A stretch of 64,000 nt of DNA. Source: Oscillospiraceae bacterium. Lineage in GTDB: Bacteria; Bacillota; Clostridia; Oscillospirales; Acutalibacteraceae. A program made the translations under genes and the position numbers. The notes under the pieces are model-generated. The model did not search any database and was not told the origin of the DNA. It was given only the letters and a program-made list of their open reading frames with translations. Below are positions 15,819 through 24,847 of the stretch, in pieces (positions within the stretch are counted from its first letter, which is position 1; each line of letters begins with the position of its first letter). The stretch lies in assembly GCA_902792905.1 (NCBI GenBank), contig CADBBH010000008.1, positions 62,001 to 126,000 on the forward strand, in the 5' to 3' direction.

Positions 15819-18182
15819 ATGAAAAAGAGAATCCTGCCCGTAATTCTCGCGGCTGTCATACTGATCGGCGCACTTGCGGTTACCGCATACGCGCTCACTA
15901 CGGTCAGCTCGCAGACCGCGCTTGTGACCGCGTTCAAAAAGGGCGGCGATATAAAAATCTCCAAGAGTATAACGCTGACTCAGGGTCTCGTGGTTGCCGA
16001 GGGAAAGACCGTAACACTTGACCTGAACGGCAAAACCCTCGACAGAGCGCTGAGCGTAGTTCAGACTGAAGGCAGCGTAATCACGGTCATGCCCGGCGGA
16101 AAGTTTACCCTCAGGGATTCTTCCGGCACAAATGACGGCATAATCAAAGGTGGAGCCGCACTCAACGGCGGCGGCATCTGCAATTACGGCGAAGTTTTAA
16201 TCGAGGCCGGAACAATTATGGGAAACAAGGCACTCAACAGCTATTACGGCTGCGGCGGCGGTATTTATAACGGAATGTATGAGAATGAGCCGGCTGTCCT
16301 CACCATCAAGGGCGGCGTTATTTCCCATAACAGCGCGCGCAACGGCGGCGGCATCTATAATTCCACCGGCTGCACGGTTACGGTTCAGGAGGGTTCATAT
16401 ATCAAGACCGTCGGCAACCTTTCAAAAACAATTGTCGACAATGTCAAGATTACGGAAAACACTGCTACGGATTTCGGATGCGGAATCTTCAACGCGGGAG
16501 AATTCTATATCAGCGGTTCCCCGACTTTTTCGGGAAATGAAAGCAACGGCAGCCCGGTTGATATTTACTGCGCGGCGGGAAAACACCTCACTCTGAACGG
16601 AAAGCTCTCTCTCAGCGAAAAGGTCACGCTTCAGGGATGCGGAGAGGATCCGGAAATCATCCGGAATTACAATAAATACAACACTGCCTCACCCAAAGAT
16701 TTATTCAGGGCGGCGGTGAAGGGCGAATCGCTTATACTCGGAACAAGCGGCGAAATCCGTATTAAGAACACATCGGATACGATAGTTCAGGTTTACAGCA
16801 AAAACAAGCTGGTCAAATCCGAAACTTATGAAGATCCGGGAACCGCCTGGGATGCCGCGGTCAAATACGCCGAGACCTATCAGAGAGCTGAAATTCTGCT
16901 CGGCTCGGATTATTCACATGACCGTCAGCTTATTATCTACAAAGACAGAAATGTCACTCTCGATCTCAACGGCCACTATGTCTGCCGCACCAGGAACGGC
17001 TCAATGAAAAACGACGGCGAAGTCTTCTATGTCGGCGAGAACGCCACATTCACCGTTCTCGACAGCAATCCCGATTCCAGGGGCTATGACGGAGTGGAAG
17101 GCGGAGTCATCGCCGGCGGAGCGAGCGGAAACGGCGCAGGCGGCGTCCATGTCAGCAACAACGCGACCTTCAATATGTTCGGCGGCACCATCTATAAATG
17201 CATAACCGACGAAGACGGAGGCGGCATATATCTTAAAAGCAATTCAAAGCTCAATATGAAGAACTGCCGCATTTATTTCTGCCAGACGATTGACAGTTTC
17301 GATGAATGCCACGGCGGCGGCATATACGCGGAAGAAGTCTCATGCACCATAAATCTTGAAAATGTCACCTTCCAGGATTGCTACAGCGAGGATGACGGCG
17401 GAGCTCTCTATGTAAACGATTATGATGGCAAAGCCAAGGTCGACTGCACGGTCAGAAACTGCCTGTTTATCGGTAACAAATGTGAAAACTTCGGCGGAGC
17501 GGTTTATATATTCGGTTACAACACCGAATCAACCTATAAATTCATAAACTGCACTTTCAGAAACAACAAATGCTACGACAACGGCGGCGGTTTATATATC
17601 AACGGCGGCGGCATAAAGGGTCAGAATCCTATTCTTATTGAAGGATGTATCATTAATTCAAACAACGCGAGCGATTACGGCTCCGGACTGTTTGCAGGCC
17701 GCAACGGCGTCGTGATTATGGACTCCACCATAACCGATAACAGCGCGGGCAGTTCCGGTGCGGTTTATGTTCATGAGAATCATACAATCTCGCTTGCGGG
17801 CAAAGTGATAATCAAGGACAACACCGCGGAATACAACGGCGCAAATCTTAATCTGGACGATACAAACAGCATCGAGAAGAATACTCTTTTTGCCTGCGCA
17901 GGGCTGACCGAAGGCTCCGAGGTATATTTCTACCGCGGCGACAGAGGCGGCGTTCCCGTAGCCAAGAATATCCCCGAGTATCAGTTGAAATACTTCCATC
18001 CCGAGCACGGCACAATGAAATTCATTGAAGAAGGGGAAGTTGAGACTCCCGTTGTAACGGCATCTCTCTTCAGCAACGGCTCGGCCCTTATTCTCGGCAT
18101 TCTCGGCGCAGCGGCAGCGGCGGCTGTAATAATCGCGGTAATCGTGAAAAAGAGGAAGGGAGGTGTCACCGCAGATGTTTAA
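15819..18182 (+). CDS. Membrane-anchored right-handed beta-helix surface protein
   Basis: 787 aa from the ATG at 15819, 7 nt after GGGAGG; ATG 15816 and GTG 15813 are also in frame. Signal peptide at about 1-28 (VILIGALAVTAYA). The body is a pectin-lyase-type parallel beta-helix with repeated rungs (GGGICNYGEV, NGGGIYNSTG, GGGIYLKSN, FGGAVYIFG, NGGGLYING), a fold also present in the 1,739-aa protein. The C-terminus has a membrane helix (SALILGILGAAAAAAVIIAVIV) and a basic stop (KKRKGG) rather than a sortase signal. No lyase catalytic residues can be pointed out, so an adhesive or scaffold role is as likely as an enzymatic one. It overlaps the next gene by 8 nt. Confidence 0.75.
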   Translation: MKKRILPVILAAVILIGALAVTAYALTTVSSQTALVTAFKKGGDIKISKSITLTQGLVVAEGKTVTLDLNGKTLDRALSVVQTEGSVITVMPGGKFTLRDSSGTNDGIIKGGAALNGGGICNYGEVLIEAGTIMGNKALNSYYGCGGGIYNGMYENEPAVLTIKGGVISHNSARNGGGIYNSTGCTVTVQEGSYIKTVGNLSKTIVDNVKITENTATDFGCGIFNAGEFYISGSPTFSGNESNGSPVDIYCAAGKHLTLNGKLSLSEKVTLQGCGEDPEIIRNYNKYNTASPKDLFRAAVKGESLILGTSGEIRIKNTSDTIVQVYSKNKLVKSETYEDPGTAWDAAVKYAETYQRAEILLGSDYSHDRQLIIYKDRNVTLDLNGHYVCRTRNGSMKNDGEVFYVGENATFTVLDSNPDSRGYDGVEGGVIAGGASGNGAGGVHVSNNATFNMFGGTIYKCITDEDGGGIYLKSNSKLNMKNCRIYFCQTIDSFDECHGGGIYAEEVSCTINLENVTFQDCYSEDDGGALYVNDYDGKAKVDCTVRNCLFIGNKCENFGGAVYIFGYNTESTYKFINCTFRNNKCYDNGGGLYINGGGIKGQNPILIEGCIINSNNASDYGSGLFAGRNGVVIMDSTITDNSAGSSGAVYVHENHTISLAGKVIIKDNTAEYNGANLNLDDTNSIEKNTLFACAGLTEGSEVYFYRGDRGGVPVAKNIPEYQLKYFHPEHGTMKFIEEGEVETPVVTASLFSNGSALILGILGAAAAAAVIIAVIVKKRKGGVTADV

Positions 18183-21100
18183 AAGAAAAGGAATCGTATT
18201 CTCGGTTTTATGCGTTCTTCTCGGAATTATCACGGGAGCGGTCGGCACACTCCGCACCTTTGCAGAGGCCTCGGAACCGATTACATATCTTCAGGATATA
18301 AGGATATACCAGGGCGGATCTTCATCCGGCGCTCAGGATTATTTCAATAAAACAGGCTACACAATGCTGCCCAATGACCTTAACGCGGGCACGGGTACGG
18401 GCGAAAAGGTCTATCTCGGCTACAAGACTACCACAGATAAAAGCAAGGCACTGACCGATATCCGTCTGATGGGTATGGATACCGGCTACCAGTCCTATGA
18501 TTACAAGAGAATTCAGGAATATCTCGCCTCCCAGCAGGAGGGAACCGCTCAGGCGATGTTCTCGGCGGCCGAGGAATTCGCTGTAAACTACGATCTCGGA
18601 AGCCCCAAAGCGCTTGAAGCATATAAAGGCCTCAACCTTTTCGATATAGGCGATACGGCAAAGACAAAGCTCGGCGATTATATTCTCAGCGGAAAAGCCG
18701 ATAAGAATTTCTTTGTCAAGCTCCTTGTCCGCTCGAGCGCAGGCGCCGTCAACGATGTTCTCGGATTCCTCAATATCGGTATCGCCCCGTTTGAGAATAA
18801 TTACGATATGGATACCAGAACCGCCTTCACCGCAAACTGGGCGGAAAGAATCAGCATCAGCTCTCTCTGGGACGAAATGGCGGAAGGCCTGACAACCGAC
18901 GAAGAGGAGGACCTTCACAAGCAGTATAACGACCTTGCGAAAAAGCTCTTCTCCGCCTTCCAGGATTTCGCGATACTCTATGAAAACGCGGCCGCAAGAT
19001 ACGATGAGAGCAAAGTCGAAGAAGACGACAGGTTCAAATCCGTCGATGAAGCGGTCGAGCAGCTTGACACAATTGAGCAGAAGGATACCGATCTGCTCTA
19101 TATTGCCTGCTATGATACGCTCAATCAGTATCCGTTCAATGACAGATTTGCGCTCGGCGAATGGATTGTGAATATCGGAAAACAGACCTCTGACAGTGTC
19201 GATATCATGCAGCTTTATCCCGTTGTTGAAGCCATGACGGATAATCAGGTTGAAATCGTCGCGCGCACAGGTCTCATAAGCGCGATTTCAAATCTGAGCG
19301 AGAACACGGAACTCACCGATTATCAGGCTCAGATCAAAAAAGCGAAGGAAGCAATCAAAGATTATAATAACGGCGCATCAGTCTCCCTCTGGGATGTAGA
19401 GGGCGACGATATTGAAAACGCAAGAATCGCACTGACCTCCGACGCTATCAGAAAGCAGGGAGCGGAGCAGTCTCTCGGCAAATCAAGCGATCTTGAAAAA
19501 TTCGATGAGAAATTCCAGACGGTAATGAAATGGATAAATATCGCCATCGGCGCGGCTTTCGTGCTTGTCGGTATAGCTGAAATCACTTTCAAAGTATGCG
19601 TATTCTGCGCAGCGGCGGAATCGGCTTTCAGCGCATTCTGCGTTTCGGCTCTCTCAATCGTATCATGGTTAGGTATCGGCCTGCTGATAATCAGCGCGAT
19701 TGTGCTGGTCGTTCATCTTATTTATGCTCTTATAGTATGGATAATCGAACTTGTTGAAGAAAAGATCAAGGACCTTAATCATACCACTAAACCCGATTTC
19801 ATCTTTGACGCGCCCGAAACGGCGCAGGGGTCGATAACGGTAAAATACAAATCGGTCCGTAATGACGACGGCGATGTCTGCGACCTCAATGCGTCAAAGC
19901 AGTATAAATGGTGTCTTCTCGCAACTACCACCGATACCAGAGTCGGCAGCCCGATACGCGCCGATTCCAACGGGGAGATATTCAAGATAATACAAGGCGG
20001 AAGCAACCGCCAGAACGGATATGACTGCGCGAGATTCTTCGGCGAGAGAAACCCGGCGAATACCAACGCATTCTGCGAAGAGGACAGGAACGGCGGCATC
20101 TATCTGCATTACCGCTCCGATTCATCGATAGCGAACGAAGTTCCCGAAGGCGGCTCCGGCGGAGAAACCTCAGGCAATCACAATTACATCAAAGACCTTA
20201 TTATCGCGGTCGGCAAGAATGAGAGCGAGGCCAAGGCAAAGATAATCAGCAAAGAGGGCAAATACTATGTGCTCGACGCGAATCTGACGCCCGGCGGCTC
20301 CTACGCGACCTTTGTCGGTTACACGATGACAACAGATAAAACAAAGGCGGTCAGGGACATCAGGGTTCAGCCTTACGCGGGCAAGCCCGAGGGCGTTCCG
20401 ACGAAATCCGGCGAACTGACATATAATTTCGTTGAGAATATAGGAACATATGTCAAGGTCGGAGACGAGCAGACCAGACCGCAGGCAGACGCTCTCTATT
20501 ATACAAAAGACGAGCACGCGGGCACACCGATTCTCGCGGACGGTCTCCATGTTGTCTCTTCTTTTGACAAAGTTCAGCCCGGCTGGGAACCCGTTGCGCT
20601 CTTCGGCGCGGATTATCCCTATGATTTCAAAACATCGTTCACAACAACCGATGTCAGCCTTCCCCAGTTCTATTCGGGATATCAGACAACTCAGGGCGAT
20701 ACAATGAGCAAACATACCGCCTCATATCTCTATTATGAGCCGGAAACAAAATATACTTCCGGCACAAAATACCTCTCCGGATTCTTCTTTATCGGCGGCA
20801 GGGATTACAAGAAAAACGATAAAAACAGTCAGATCGCCGAGCAATTTCAGTCGCTCATAAACGATGTCAAGAAGATTCCCAACGCGGTCATTATCGGCGG
20901 CAAAGACAATTATAATATTGCTTCCACCCTCAACCACAGCGTTGACTTCGGAGCAGGCACGGGCGGTTACTGGATAAACCTTGTCTATACCTGGACCTAT
21001 AACCCCAACAGAGCGGTTTACGACGCCGCAGTTTATCAGGGCACTCTCTTCTCCGATACGCTGCCCTATTCGCTCTCCAAGAAAAACAGCGAAGGCGCGG

Positions 21101-23010
21101 TGCTCAACTACATCGCCTGCAGTTTCATCGGTCAGCAGACATATAAATACGGTGCCCTGCAGAGATATATCGGCACAAACAATACCTTCAAGGACAGCGG
21201 CGGCGTAAACTTCAAGGAAGAAGATATCAAGGCCGTACGCGCCGGCCATACGGCAACCGCCCCGTTCGCCCAGAATGTCAAATACGGCTTCAATGTATCG
21301 GATTATATTGCGACCGGATTTTATGTTCTCGGATACACCAAGAATATGAACCCCCTGAAGCTTGCCGATGTCGTAATCACCAACAAGACAATAAAAGGCA
21401 AATCAGACGGCCAAAAAATCACTTACAATGTCAGCGGGCTGAAAACTCTCAACGGCGACGATGCAACAGGCGAATTCCACTCTGTATATGAACTCAAGAA
21501 TCCGCACAACACCACCCCGTTTGAATTCAGCTACAGCCACTTCTTCAACAGCACAAGCACAGAAACCGATCCCGACAGAAGCGGCAACGGCAGGCAGGTG
21601 ACCAATCTCTTCGTATTCCTGCGCGAGGCGGAGCCTGAAAAGCCGAGATATATCTCAAGTCTTTCGGTCGGCACATATTCCAGAGCGCAGTATAAGGCGA
21701 AGAATCCCAAGGCCGACAATAATACACTCAAGGCGGTCGATACAATCGTTGACGGCCAGGCGCTCAGCGGAGCGCTCGCAGGCTGCTCCGACGAAGTCAT
21801 CTATACCAACTTCGCCATAGCAAATCAGAATGACGCCTGGTATAACAAGACCAGCGCTATTATACAGGGCCATGCGGCGGCAACTCCGCCCGAAAACAAT
21901 GTGGCGGCTTATATCGGAGTCACGAGAACCAACAAGCCGGAGAAGGCAATCAAGGGCGTGCTTCTGTATCAGATAAATGATACCACGGCTCCCGAGACGG
22001 TGAAACTCGAAAATGTCGATTACTTCTGCGCGGGAGTCCAGGCTCCGATTGAGATGAACGGCAAAACCTATTTCCTCTATTACACCACTAACAGCGGCGT
22101 TTCGCCCTGCGCTCCTATAACCGATATAATGGTTGACAACAATCCGATGGTCGGCGGTTATGCAACCAACCTTTCGGGCGACAGAAGCCACGACGCGCCC
22201 TACGGCAACCCGGATCAGACCAATTTCATCCATCTGAAATATGACAAGGAGCACCGCAACATTTTCACCAAGCTCTTCATAGGCAAAGGCAGCAATAAGC
22301 GCGCCGCGCTCTGCGATCTGCTGTCACAGGGCTGCTTCGAATGCATTGATATGGATCTGAATACCGGCATCGAAGGCAACAGCATCTATATGGGCTTCCG
22401 CTCAAGTCACGTTGACTGGGATGCCATCAATTCAAAAGCGACCGAAAAGGCAAGAAAAGACGCTACCGACAAAGCGCTGGACGAGGCGGTATATGATGTC
22501 CTCCTTACAAGAGGAGAGGCATTCAAGCCCGGCGGATTCGTCAGCAAAGACAGAGTGTATTACTATCCCGTTTCCAAGCAGGACCTGACGGACGGCAAGG
22601 GCGACGAAATCTATATGTATTACTGCTGCCCGTATTGGTCGAGAACATATAACACCAAAAACGGAGCAAATACCCTCCTGCCCTCAGAGGCCTTCACCGG
22701 ATACTATAAGGAAATAGGCATGTCGAATTATGACAGAGTTCCTTATAACACCACTCTCGCAGGGACGGATAATTCCGGAAATTCCATTTTCAAATGGGAA
22801 TATGTTATGTTCAGCGATAACAGCGCTCACGCAAATCCCAACGCGGGAACAATAGCGTACTCCTACGATGATGAGCGTGCGCTCGATAACCGCGTAAATA
22901 TATTTGCCCAGAGAAGCGACAACAGCGTAAAGCCCGCAGGCGAAATCACAGGCGGCTTCGTCGATGAAAAGATGAATGTCGGCACTCTGAAATTCACGCT
23001 TTCATATTAA
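18175..23010 (+). CDS. Giant membrane surface protein with several MABP-like beta-prism modules
   Basis: 1,611 aa; ATG at 18175, 11 nt after GGGAGG. A GTG at 18163 would overlap that site. The start lies inside the end of the beta-helix gene, indicating coupling. N-terminal signal/anchor, then a prism-like segment (PNDLNAGTGTGEKVYLGYKTT then ALTDIRLMGMD), a long acidic helical part, and about 450-530 a cluster of hydrophobic helices (IAIGAAFVLVGIAEI, LSIVSWLGIGLLIISAIVLVV, LIYALIVWIIELV). The remaining 1,080 residues repeat prism-like strands (YYVLDANLTPGGSYATFVGYT, TPILADGLHVV, MDLNTGIEGNSIYMGFRSS). No C-terminal anchor. Related to the 803-aa protein in N-terminus and in repeat type. Function unknown; an extracellular interaction platform is a guess. 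Confidence 0.6.
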   Translation: MFKRKGIVFSVLCVLLGIITGAVGTLRTFAEASEPITYLQDIRIYQGGSSSGAQDYFNKTGYTMLPNDLNAGTGTGEKVYLGYKTTTDKSKALTDIRLMGMDTGYQSYDYKRIQEYLASQQEGTAQAMFSAAEEFAVNYDLGSPKALEAYKGLNLFDIGDTAKTKLGDYILSGKADKNFFVKLLVRSSAGAVNDVLGFLNIGIAPFENNYDMDTRTAFTANWAERISISSLWDEMAEGLTTDEEEDLHKQYNDLAKKLFSAFQDFAILYENAAARYDESKVEEDDRFKSVDEAVEQLDTIEQKDTDLLYIACYDTLNQYPFNDRFALGEWIVNIGKQTSDSVDIMQLYPVVEAMTDNQVEIVARTGLISAISNLSENTELTDYQAQIKKAKEAIKDYNNGASVSLWDVEGDDIENARIALTSDAIRKQGAEQSLGKSSDLEKFDEKFQTVMKWINIAIGAAFVLVGIAEITFKVCVFCAAAESAFSAFCVSALSIVSWLGIGLLIISAIVLVVHLIYALIVWIIELVEEKIKDLNHTTKPDFIFDAPETAQGSITVKYKSVRNDDGDVCDLNASKQYKWCLLATTTDTRVGSPIRADSNGEIFKIIQGGSNRQNGYDCARFFGERNPANTNAFCEEDRNGGIYLHYRSDSSIANEVPEGGSGGETSGNHNYIKDLIIAVGKNESEAKAKIISKEGKYYVLDANLTPGGSYATFVGYTMTTDKTKAVRDIRVQPYAGKPEGVPTKSGELTYNFVENIGTYVKVGDEQTRPQADALYYTKDEHAGTPILADGLHVVSSFDKVQPGWEPVALFGADYPYDFKTSFTTTDVSLPQFYSGYQTTQGDTMSKHTASYLYYEPETKYTSGTKYLSGFFFIGGRDYKKNDKNSQIAEQFQSLINDVKKIPNAVIIGGKDNYNIASTLNHSVDFGAGTGGYWINLVYTWTYNPNRAVYDAAVYQGTLFSDTLPYSLSKKNSEGAVLNYIACSFIGQQTYKYGALQRYIGTNNTFKDSGGVNFKEEDIKAVRAGHTATAPFAQNVKYGFNVSDYIATGFYVLGYTKNMNPLKLADVVITNKTIKGKSDGQKITYNVSGLKTLNGDDATGEFHSVYELKNPHNTTPFEFSYSHFFNSTSTETDPDRSGNGRQVTNLFVFLREAEPEKPRYISSLSVGTYSRAQYKAKNPKADNNTLKAVDTIVDGQALSGALAGCSDEVIYTNFAIANQNDAWYNKTSAIIQGHAAATPPENNVAAYIGVTRTNKPEKAIKGVLLYQINDTTAPETVKLENVDYFCAGVQAPIEMNGKTYFLYYTTNSGVSPCAPITDIMVDNNPMVGGYATNLSGDRSHDAPYGNPDQTNFIHLKYDKEHRNIFTKLFIGKGSNKRAALCDLLSQGCFECIDMDLNTGIEGNSIYMGFRSSHVDWDAINSKATEKARKDATDKALDEAVYDVLLTRGEAFKPGGFVSKDRVYYYPVSKQDLTDGKGDEIYMYYCCPYWSRTYNTKNGANTLLPSEAFTGYYKEIGMSNYDRVPYNTTLAGTDNSGNSIFKWEYVMFSDNSAHANPNAGTIAYSYDDERALDNRVNIFAQRSDNSVKPAGEITGGFVDEKMNVGTLKFTLSY

Positions 23011-23024
23011 AAACAATGCGAAAA

Positions 23025-23062
23025 AGTCCGCAGATTCGATTGAATCTGCGGACTCTGTTTTA
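23025..23062. terminator. Bidirectional terminator between convergent genes
   Basis: AGTCCGCAGATTC (23025-23037) pairs perfectly with GAATCTGCGGACT (23042-23054) around a GATT loop. T-rich tracts follow on both strands (CTGTTTTAT; TTTTTCGC), so it serves the 1,611-aa gene and the lipoprotein operon. Confidence 0.85.
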
Positions 23063-23073
23063 TATTCGCTTTT

Positions 23074-23568
23074 TCACCTTATGCGTTCGAATTCGTTGCT
23101 GCCGGAGAGATCATCCGAGCTGCTCTTCCAGGTGAGGTGGTCGGTATCTTTGAAAATTATCCTGCCTGCGCCGTTATCATATTCGGTTTCGCGGGTTTTC
23201 TCTTTTCCAGTTTTATCAAAAGTTATCAGATCCCTGACGGCGTCAGTGTAATTCACAATACTGCTTTGCTCACTGTAATAGCCCTTGAAGGTCCATTCCG
23301 TGCGGGTTCTTTCCGCTGTCTTGCTCGTGATTCTGAATACCATCATACCGCCTTCGCCGGATTCAACCGAGACGGTGTAATCGTCGTTCTTATATGTGCC
23401 GAAGAAATCGTCGTCAGTATTCATTTTTTCGGGCGGAATGGTTTCTGTCGGAACGATTCTGTCCTCATCATCGATAACAGAACCGTCTTTATCCTTTTTC
23501 TTGCCGCATCCGGCAAACACGCCGAGCAGGATTACGGCTCCGAGCATCAAAGCAATTATTCTTTTCAT
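23074..23568 (-). CDS. Lipoprotein of unknown function
   Basis: 164 aa; ATG at 23568 after AAGGTGAAC. Signal peptide with lipobox LGVFAGC at about residues 15-21, then a charged linker (KKKDKDGSVIDDED). The folded part (FFGTYKNDDYTVSVESGEGGMMVFRI ... WTFKGYYSEQSSIVNY ... IIFKDTDHLTWKS) looks like a small beta-barrel/lipocalin-like protein that reports a value with glycine-aspartate turns. It is the last gene of the operon kinase - response regulator - anchored protein - lipoprotein, with 4 nt between it and the upstream gene. It may serve the two-component system as a sensor accessory, which is inference from order only. Confidence 0.7.
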   Translation of the reverse strand: MKRIIALMLGAVILLGVFAGCGKKKDKDGSVIDDEDRIVPTETIPPEKMNTDDDFFGTYKNDDYTVSVESGEGGMMVFRITSKTAERTRTEWTFKGYYSEQSSIVNYTDAVRDLITFDKTGKEKTRETEYDNGAGRIIFKDTDHLTWKSSSDDLSGSNEFERIR

Positions 23569-23572
23569 GTGT

Positions 23573-24043
23573 TCACCTTATGGACTTGATGTAATCCGTC
23601 ATCTCTTCGAGCGTTACGCCTTCCTGAGAGTCGCTGATGGAAATGGTATATGCAAAGCTGTTGTATTCCCAGGTGGCGAGATAGTATTTTCCGTCCCTGC
23701 CCCTGAGCGTAACCTTATAATTGTTGATGGTCTGCTCATTCTTTTCGGTCAGGCCGGACCTGCTGTCGCTGTTATTCGCGACGCCGAGAGTTTTTCTTAT
23801 GAAACCCGCGTCACCGTAGGTGATTTCGATTGTGCTGCTGTTTGAGCTGTAGCCCGTGGCGGGCACACCGGCAAGGCGGTCGGTATAATCCATATTGAAA
23901 TCCGCCGCTTCCATTGCCTGCTCAATATCGCTGTATTCCTGAACCTTATCCTTCCTGAACGATTTGTTTTTGATTACTATTACCGCCGCTATGGCTGCGA
24001 CGAGAACGGCAATCATAATTATACAGAGTGCCTTCTTTTTCAT
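23573..24043 (-). CDS. Signal-anchored small protein, possibly DUF4367-like
   Basis: 156 aa; ATG at 24043 with GAGGGGTGAGAG upstream. One N-terminal membrane helix (ALCIIMIAVLVAAIAAVIVI), then an extracytoplasmic domain: DYTDRLAGVPATGYSSNSS, IEITYGDAGFIRKTLG, NNYKVTLRGRDGKYYLATWEYNSFAYTISIS, and a C-terminal helix TLEEMTDYIKSI. The order 'ITYG-aromatic-IRK ... VTL-G-DGK-LATW ... YSISI ... S.EEM.EIIKSI' recalls the DUF4367 domain found in Firmicutes anti-sigma and stress proteins. It lies 13 nt after the response regulator gene and probably belongs to the same signalling unit. Family call tentative. Confidence 0.6.
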   Translation of the reverse strand: MKKKALCIIMIAVLVAAIAAVIVIKNKSFRKDKVQEYSDIEQAMEAADFNMDYTDRLAGVPATGYSSNSSTIEITYGDAGFIRKTLGVANNSDSRSGLTEKNEQTINNYKVTLRGRDGKYYLATWEYNSFAYTISISDSQEGVTLEEMTDYIKSIR

Positions 24044-24056
24044 TAGCTCTCACCCC

Positions 24057-24845
24057 TCAATAATTCTCAAGCGACCAGATATATTCTTCCGCCCAACTGT
24101 ACTGATTCATAAACTCGCCGTGATAACTGTCAGCAGCGTCAGCTGTGCCGGTAAGATAATCATAATAGTCGCACTTGATTAAACCTGTATCAATCGCATA
24201 GGAATTACTGTTATGTATCAGTATACCCTCAAATCCCTGCTGTGTCAAATCTTTTCTTAAAGAAGAGAAGATCGTCTTGAAATTGAGTATCGCTTTTTCG
24301 GGAGTCATGGATTCGCCGAATATTGCGGCGCAGATTTCGTTTCTGCTCGCGGACGCGCCTTTGAGACAAATCAGGTAGGCGAGCATTTCCTTTTCTCTCT
24401 GCCGCTTGAAAGTCATCGGTTTTCCGTCTGCGAAGACCTCAAAATTACCGAAGCACTTCACTGTGATTTTTGCTTTTTCGCCTTTATCGACCGGTGTGCG
24501 CAAATTGTCGAGCACGGCTTTGAGATCCTTATCCATCACGGGTTTCAGAATATATCCGCTGACAAAAAGCTTGAGCGCGTCAAGCGCGTATTCGCTGTAA
24601 GCCGTGACCATGACTATATTCATTTTCGGGCATTTCTTCTTGATTATCTCCGCAAGTGCCAGCCCGTTTTTGCCCGGCATCTGAATATCGAGAAACGCAA
24701 TGTCAAACGCGCTTTTTTCTATAAGCTTCATCGCGGAATTGTATTCGGAAGCGAAAGAGTATTCGTTACCGGGTGCCACTCTCTCGAGAGCTTCCGACAG
24801 GTCCTCTCTGAGGTATTCCTCATCATCAACAATAAGTATCTTCAT
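24057..24845 (-). CDS. Response regulator with SARP-like winged-helix output domain
   Basis: 262 aa from the ATG at 24845 (AAGGAACAG upstream; a GTG at 24851 overlaps the kinase stop). Receiver domain at 1-115 with acidic pocket DDEE (7-10), phospho-acceptor D53 in FLDIQMPGKNG, T/S in MVTAYS and K in YILKPV. Output domain from about 125: CFGNFEVFADGKPMTFKRQREKEMLAYL, a helix pair (SRNEICAAIF; AILNFKTIFSSLRKDL) and NSYAIDTG, the layout of SARP-family DNA-binding domains, with little of the BTAD repeat left. It is the obvious candidate to bind the three 11-bp-period direct repeats at 11926, 13285 and 15737. Encoded 2 nt after the kinase gene. Confidence 0.85.
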   Translation of the reverse strand: MKILIVDDEEYLREDLSEALERVAPGNEYSFASEYNSAMKLIEKSAFDIAFLDIQMPGKNGLALAEIIKKKCPKMNIVMVTAYSEYALDALKLFVSGYILKPVMDKDLKAVLDNLRTPVDKGEKAKITVKCFGNFEVFADGKPMTFKRQREKEMLAYLICLKGASASRNEICAAIFGESMTPEKAILNFKTIFSSLRKDLTQQGFEGILIHNSNSYAIDTGLIKCDYYDYLTGTADAADSYHGEFMNQYSWAEEYIWSLENY

Positions 24846-24847
24846 AT

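Noticed and set aside
16100..17700. Periodic GGCGGC-rich DNA that could be mistaken for a tandem repeat or CRISPR-like array
   Set aside because: The period is that of protein beta-helix rungs with divergent bases; there are no conserved repeats with unique spacers.
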